From Eggerthellaceae bacterium (lineage in GTDB: Bacteria > Actinomycetota > Coriobacteriia > Coriobacteriales > Eggerthellaceae): DNA of 7,764 bases. The notes beneath the pieces were generated by a model that was not told where the DNA came from, searched no databases, and worked only from the letters and a program-made list of their open reading frames with translations. This document shows positions 5,304-7,764 of this stretch, piece by piece. Location: contig DMNP01000139.1 in assembly GCA_003452695.1 (NCBI GenBank), forward strand, positions 1 through 7,764, in the 5' to 3' direction. The translations under genes and the position numbers were made by a program. Each line of letters opens with the position of its first letter. The stretch's first letter is position 1.

Positions 5304-7499
5304 ATGAATGAGACGAAAACAAACTGCACATGGGTCGCCTTTTACCAAGAGCTAGCCGGCGCGCTTCTTCCCTACAAGGACGACCGCAGAGATTTGATTG
5401 AGAAGCTGCAGGCCCTGCATGAGGGCATCGGCATGAAGCTTCCAAAGCTTGACAGCACCACGGTGCCTGCTGACATCGACCCGTACACCGTCTACGGGCT
5501 CTTCAACAAGGGCATCTCGGAAGCAAACCGAAAGAAGATCATCGCCGCCATCGCCGATGCGTTTGGCATCGAAGCTGATGTGCCGAGTGATTTCGACGGA
5601 ATCCCCGTACTCAACAACCTCAACGCCACCTTCTACGCGTTCGTAGGCGATGACCGGCGCGGCGAGCACGACATCGATAACCTTTGGCGGGTCTTCGAGG
5701 CTGAGCTTGCTCTAGCTGCTAGTGACACTGCCGAAAACCGGAGATTGTTTGTCGAGGCATTCAACGCTACGGTCATCCAGTTCGGCCTCGGCTGGAAGCT
5801 CACCATGGGGCTCTACTGGGTGCGTCCGCTCTCGTTCATCAACCTGGACTCGCGCAACCGGTGGTTCATGGGAGACGTAGCCAAGACAGGGCCCAGCATC
5901 GCAGGTATCGTGCCGAAGGAAAAGGATTCCCCGATCCACGACGGCGAGCAGTACCTCGCCATTTGCGACGTCATAAGAGCGGAACTCGGTAGCGATACCT
6001 GCCCCTACGCCGACTTCCCCTCGCTATCCAACGCCGCCTTTGTCGAATCCGAGCGCGTCAACAAGGAGAAGAAAGCAGCAGAGAAGGCCGCAGAACAGGA
6101 GGCCGAGGAGAACTCGCTCGGTGACGCAGGCGTCGAGACCACACACTACTGGCTCTATGCCCCAGGTGAAGGCGCCGCGAGATGGGACGAGTTCTATGAC
6201 CGTGGGGTGATGGCGCTCGCATGGAGCAAGATCGGCGACCTCAGCGCTTACGAGACCAAGGAGGACCTGCGCCAGGCGCTACTCGTGCAGTACAGCGACA
6301 AGACCTCGCAGAAGAACTCCGCGCACGCGCTCTGGCAGCTCGTCCACGACGTGAAGCCCGGTGACGTCATCTTCGCGAAGCGAGGCATGAGCGAGATCAT
6401 CGGACGCGGCGTCGTTGTCGGCGACTACGAGTATGTGCAGGGTGGCGACGACTACTATCCCAACCTGCGCCGCGTGAGGTGGACCCACAAGGGCAGCTGG
6501 CCCAGAGACAAGAAGTTCGCCCAGAAGACGCTGACAGAAGTGACGGACTACACCGACTTCGTAGCCGAGGTGTCCTCGTACTTCGAGGACGTGGTCGACG
6601 ACGACGTCATCGATGAGATTGGCGGGGACGAGCCCACTCCCGACTACCCCGAGTACGACAAGGACCAGTTCCTCAGCGAGGCGTACATGAGCGAGGAACA
6701 GTACGACACGCTCGTCGGCGTGCTCCGCTCGAAGAAGAACATCATCCTGCAGGGCGCCCCCGGCGTAGGAAAGACCTTCGTGGCCAAGCGCCTGGCCTAC
6801 TCGATGATGGACGTGAAGGACCCCGAGCGCGTGATGATGGTCCAGTTCCACCAGAGCTACAGCTACGAGGACTTCATCGAGGGCTACCGGCCGTCGGCTG
6901 ACGGCTTCGAGCTCGAAAAGGGAGCGTTCTACACCTTCTGCAAGAAGGCAGCCGAGGACGACGAGAACGCGTACTTCTTCATCATCGACGAGATCAACCG
7001 CGGCAACCTGAGCAAGGTCTTCGGCGAGCTGCTGATGTTAATCGAGCAGGATTACCGGGACACGAAGGTCAAGCTGGCTTACAGCGACGTGCCCTTTTCG
7101 GTGCCGAAGAACCTGTATATCATCGGCATGATGAACACCGCGGACCGCAGCCTGGCACTGATCGACTACGCACTGCGCCGCCGGTTCAGCTTCTTCGACA
7201 TGGAGCCGGGCTTCGACTCAGAGGGCTTCGGGAAGTATCAGGCGGGGCTGGAAAACGAAGCCTTCGACGCCCTGATCGACCGCATCCGGGAGTTGAACCG
7301 GGACATCGCCCAGGACAAGGCGCTGGGCAAGGGCTTCTGCATCGGCCACAGCTATTTCTGCGGCAGAGATGTTTGCAGCGAGGAGTGGCTGCATTCCATC
7401 GTTGATTACGACATTCTTCCGATGCTCAGTGAATACTGGTTTGATGACGCCAACAAGCTCCAGCGTTGGGAGAACATTCTGCAAGGTGTGTTTCAATGA
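5304..7499 (+). CDS. mcrB: McrB-like AAA+ GTPase with EVE/PUA-like domain (Type IV restriction)
   Basis: The motor and recognition subunit of an McrBC-type, modification-dependent restriction enzyme; 731 residues from 5304 (739 from the alternative ATG at 5280; numbers below use 5280). Residues about 18-235 form an N-terminal region typical of McrB-like proteins in gut bacteria (DIDPYTVYGLFNKGI, FDGIPVLNN, DIDNLW, LTMGLYWVRP, INLDSRNR) with no function I can name. A charged Lys/Glu/Ala linker (258-279) leads to an EVE/PUA-like domain at about 289-430 (WLYAPGEGAARWDEFY, KPGDVIFAKRG, IIGRGVV), a fold known to bind modified bases. The AAA_5 motor holds Walker A GAPGVGKT (492-499), YSYEDFIEGYRP, Walker B IIDEINRGN (568-576), the McrB signature MNTADRS (618-624) and ALRRRF (631-636). 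All motor motifs look intact. The GTP preference is inferred from the family. The stop overlaps mcrC (ATGA). Codon style changes near 7025. Confidence 0.93.
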   Translation: MNETKTNCTWVAFYQELAGALLPYKDDRRDLIEKLQALHEGIGMKLPKLDSTTVPADIDPYTVYGLFNKGISEANRKKIIAAIADAFGIEADVPSDFDGIPVLNNLNATFYAFVGDDRRGEHDIDNLWRVFEAELALAASDTAENRRLFVEAFNATVIQFGLGWKLTMGLYWVRPLSFINLDSRNRWFMGDVAKTGPSIAGIVPKEKDSPIHDGEQYLAICDVIRAELGSDTCPYADFPSLSNAAFVESERVNKEKKAAEKAAEQEAEENSLGDAGVETTHYWLYAPGEGAARWDEFYDRGVMALAWSKIGDLSAYETKEDLRQALLVQYSDKTSQKNSAHALWQLVHDVKPGDVIFAKRGMSEIIGRGVVVGDYEYVQGGDDYYPNLRRVRWTHKGSWPRDKKFAQKTLTEVTDYTDFVAEVSSYFEDVVDDDVIDEIGGDEPTPDYPEYDKDQFLSEAYMSEEQYDTLVGVLRSKKNIILQGAPGVGKTFVAKRLAYSMMDVKDPERVMMVQFHQSYSYEDFIEGYRPSADGFELEKGAFYTFCKKAAEDDENAYFFIIDEINRGNLSKVFGELLMLIEQDYRDTKVKLAYSDVPFSVPKNLYIIGMMNTADRSLALIDYALRRRFSFFDMEPGFDSEGFGKYQAGLENEAFDALIDRIRELNRDIAQDKALGKGFCIGHSYFCGRDVCSEEWLHSIVDYDILPMLSEYWFDDANKLQRWENILQGVFQ

Positions 7500-7764
7500 T
7501 TAAGGATAAGAGCATCTTCATAAAAAACATATACTATATGCTTTCGTATGCCTTCACGACGCTGAATCAAGGCGGTTATGAGGATGTTGCTACCGAAGAG
7601 TTCGAGAACATGCATAACCTCTTCGCTGCGATTTTGGCGAAGGGCATCAGCAGACAGTTGAAGCAGGGCCTGTATCGGGAGTATTTGAACCGCAAAGAGG
7701 ATGTTGCTGTAGTCCGTGGCAAGATCGATATGCCGGGGACCATTCAGAACCGCCTTGCCCGAAA
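7496..7764 (+). CDS. mcrC: McrC-like subunit of the McrBC system, N-terminal part (3' end outside window)
   Basis: The frame opens with ATG at 7496, overlapping the mcrB stop (ATGA), and runs open to the window end: 89 complete codons and two extra bases. The product begins MIKDKSIFIKNIYYMLSYAF and continues with FENMHNLFAAILAKGIS, LKQGLYREYL and VVRGKIDMPGTI. These are hallmarks of the McrC N-terminal domain (PF10117, McrBC specificity component), which contacts the McrB ring and stimulates its GTPase. The C-terminal PD-(D/E)XK nuclease domain that cuts DNA lies beyond the edge, so whether the protein is complete cannot be seen. AAGGTG (7483-7488), 7 bases upstream inside mcrB, is a plausible ribosome binding site. 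The first 60 bases are AT-rich (20 of 60 G or C at 7501-7560). The position after an McrB-like gene supports the call. Confidence 0.92.
   Translation, partial: MIKDKSIFIKNIYYMLSYAFTTLNQGGYEDVATEEFENMHNLFAAILAKGISRQLKQGLYREYLNRKEDVAVVRGKIDMPGTIQNRLAR

Noticed and set aside
5436..5450. Short symmetric element AAGCTT-CCA-AAGCTT style near the mcrB start
   Set aside because: It is six bases long, within coding sequence for KLPKL, and is expected by chance.
6279..6851. 190-codon minus-strand open frame opposite mcrB
   Set aside because: It is the shadow of the GC-rich EVE and Walker A region; the His/Val/Leu-rich translation has no domain and the sense strand is a certain gene.

Overview
The window lies inside one long, tightly packed, plus-strand defence operon. 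It has six genes with no room for promoters between most of them: the 3' part of hsdR, a DUF1016/YhcG-family PD-(D/E)XK nuclease gene, hsdM, hsdS, an mcrB-like gene and the first 89 codons of an mcrC-like gene. Both ends are cut by the window edge. No RNA gene, mobile element or CRISPR array was seen. The sequence is GC-rich with a strong preference for G or C at third codon positions. Together with the flavour of the proteins this suggests a high-GC gut actinobacterium such as a Coriobacteriia member (Eggerthella, Slackia or Collinsella type). That placement is an inference and rests on no marker gene.

Layout. Positions 2-1150 hold the end of the Type I restriction subunit HsdR (helicase motifs V and VI plus the C-terminal domain). 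Positions 1147-2361 hold the DUF1016 nuclease, which carries two copies of a perfect 8-bp-stem palindrome inside its reading frame. The only real intergenic gap, 2362-2410, holds a 10-bp perfect inverted repeat followed directly by a ribosome binding site. Positions 2411-3913 are hsdM (adenine-N6 methyltransferase), 3913-5283 hsdS (two-domain specificity subunit), 5304-7499 mcrB-like (N-terminal region, EVE/PUA-like domain, AAA+ GTPase) and 7496-7764 the start of mcrC.

How it fits together. HsdM2-HsdS would methylate host DNA at a bipartite site, and adding HsdR makes the ATP-driven restriction complex. The McrB-like GTPase and McrC form a modification-dependent (Type IV) restriction enzyme that attacks DNA with modified bases, which Type I restriction may miss. 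Junctions of the ATGA type (hsdR/DUF1016, mcrB/mcrC), TAATG (hsdM/hsdS) and a near-overlap (hsdS/mcrB) point to co-expression. The hsdR-hsdM-hsdS-mcrB-mcrC order parallels the E. coli K-12 immigration control region, here with an added DUF1016 nuclease between hsdR and hsdM. Base composition is uneven: hsdR and hsdM are very GC-rich, the DUF1016 gene and both recognition domains of hsdS are poorer in GC, and mcrB changes codon style near its 3' end. This suggests a locus assembled from several sources.
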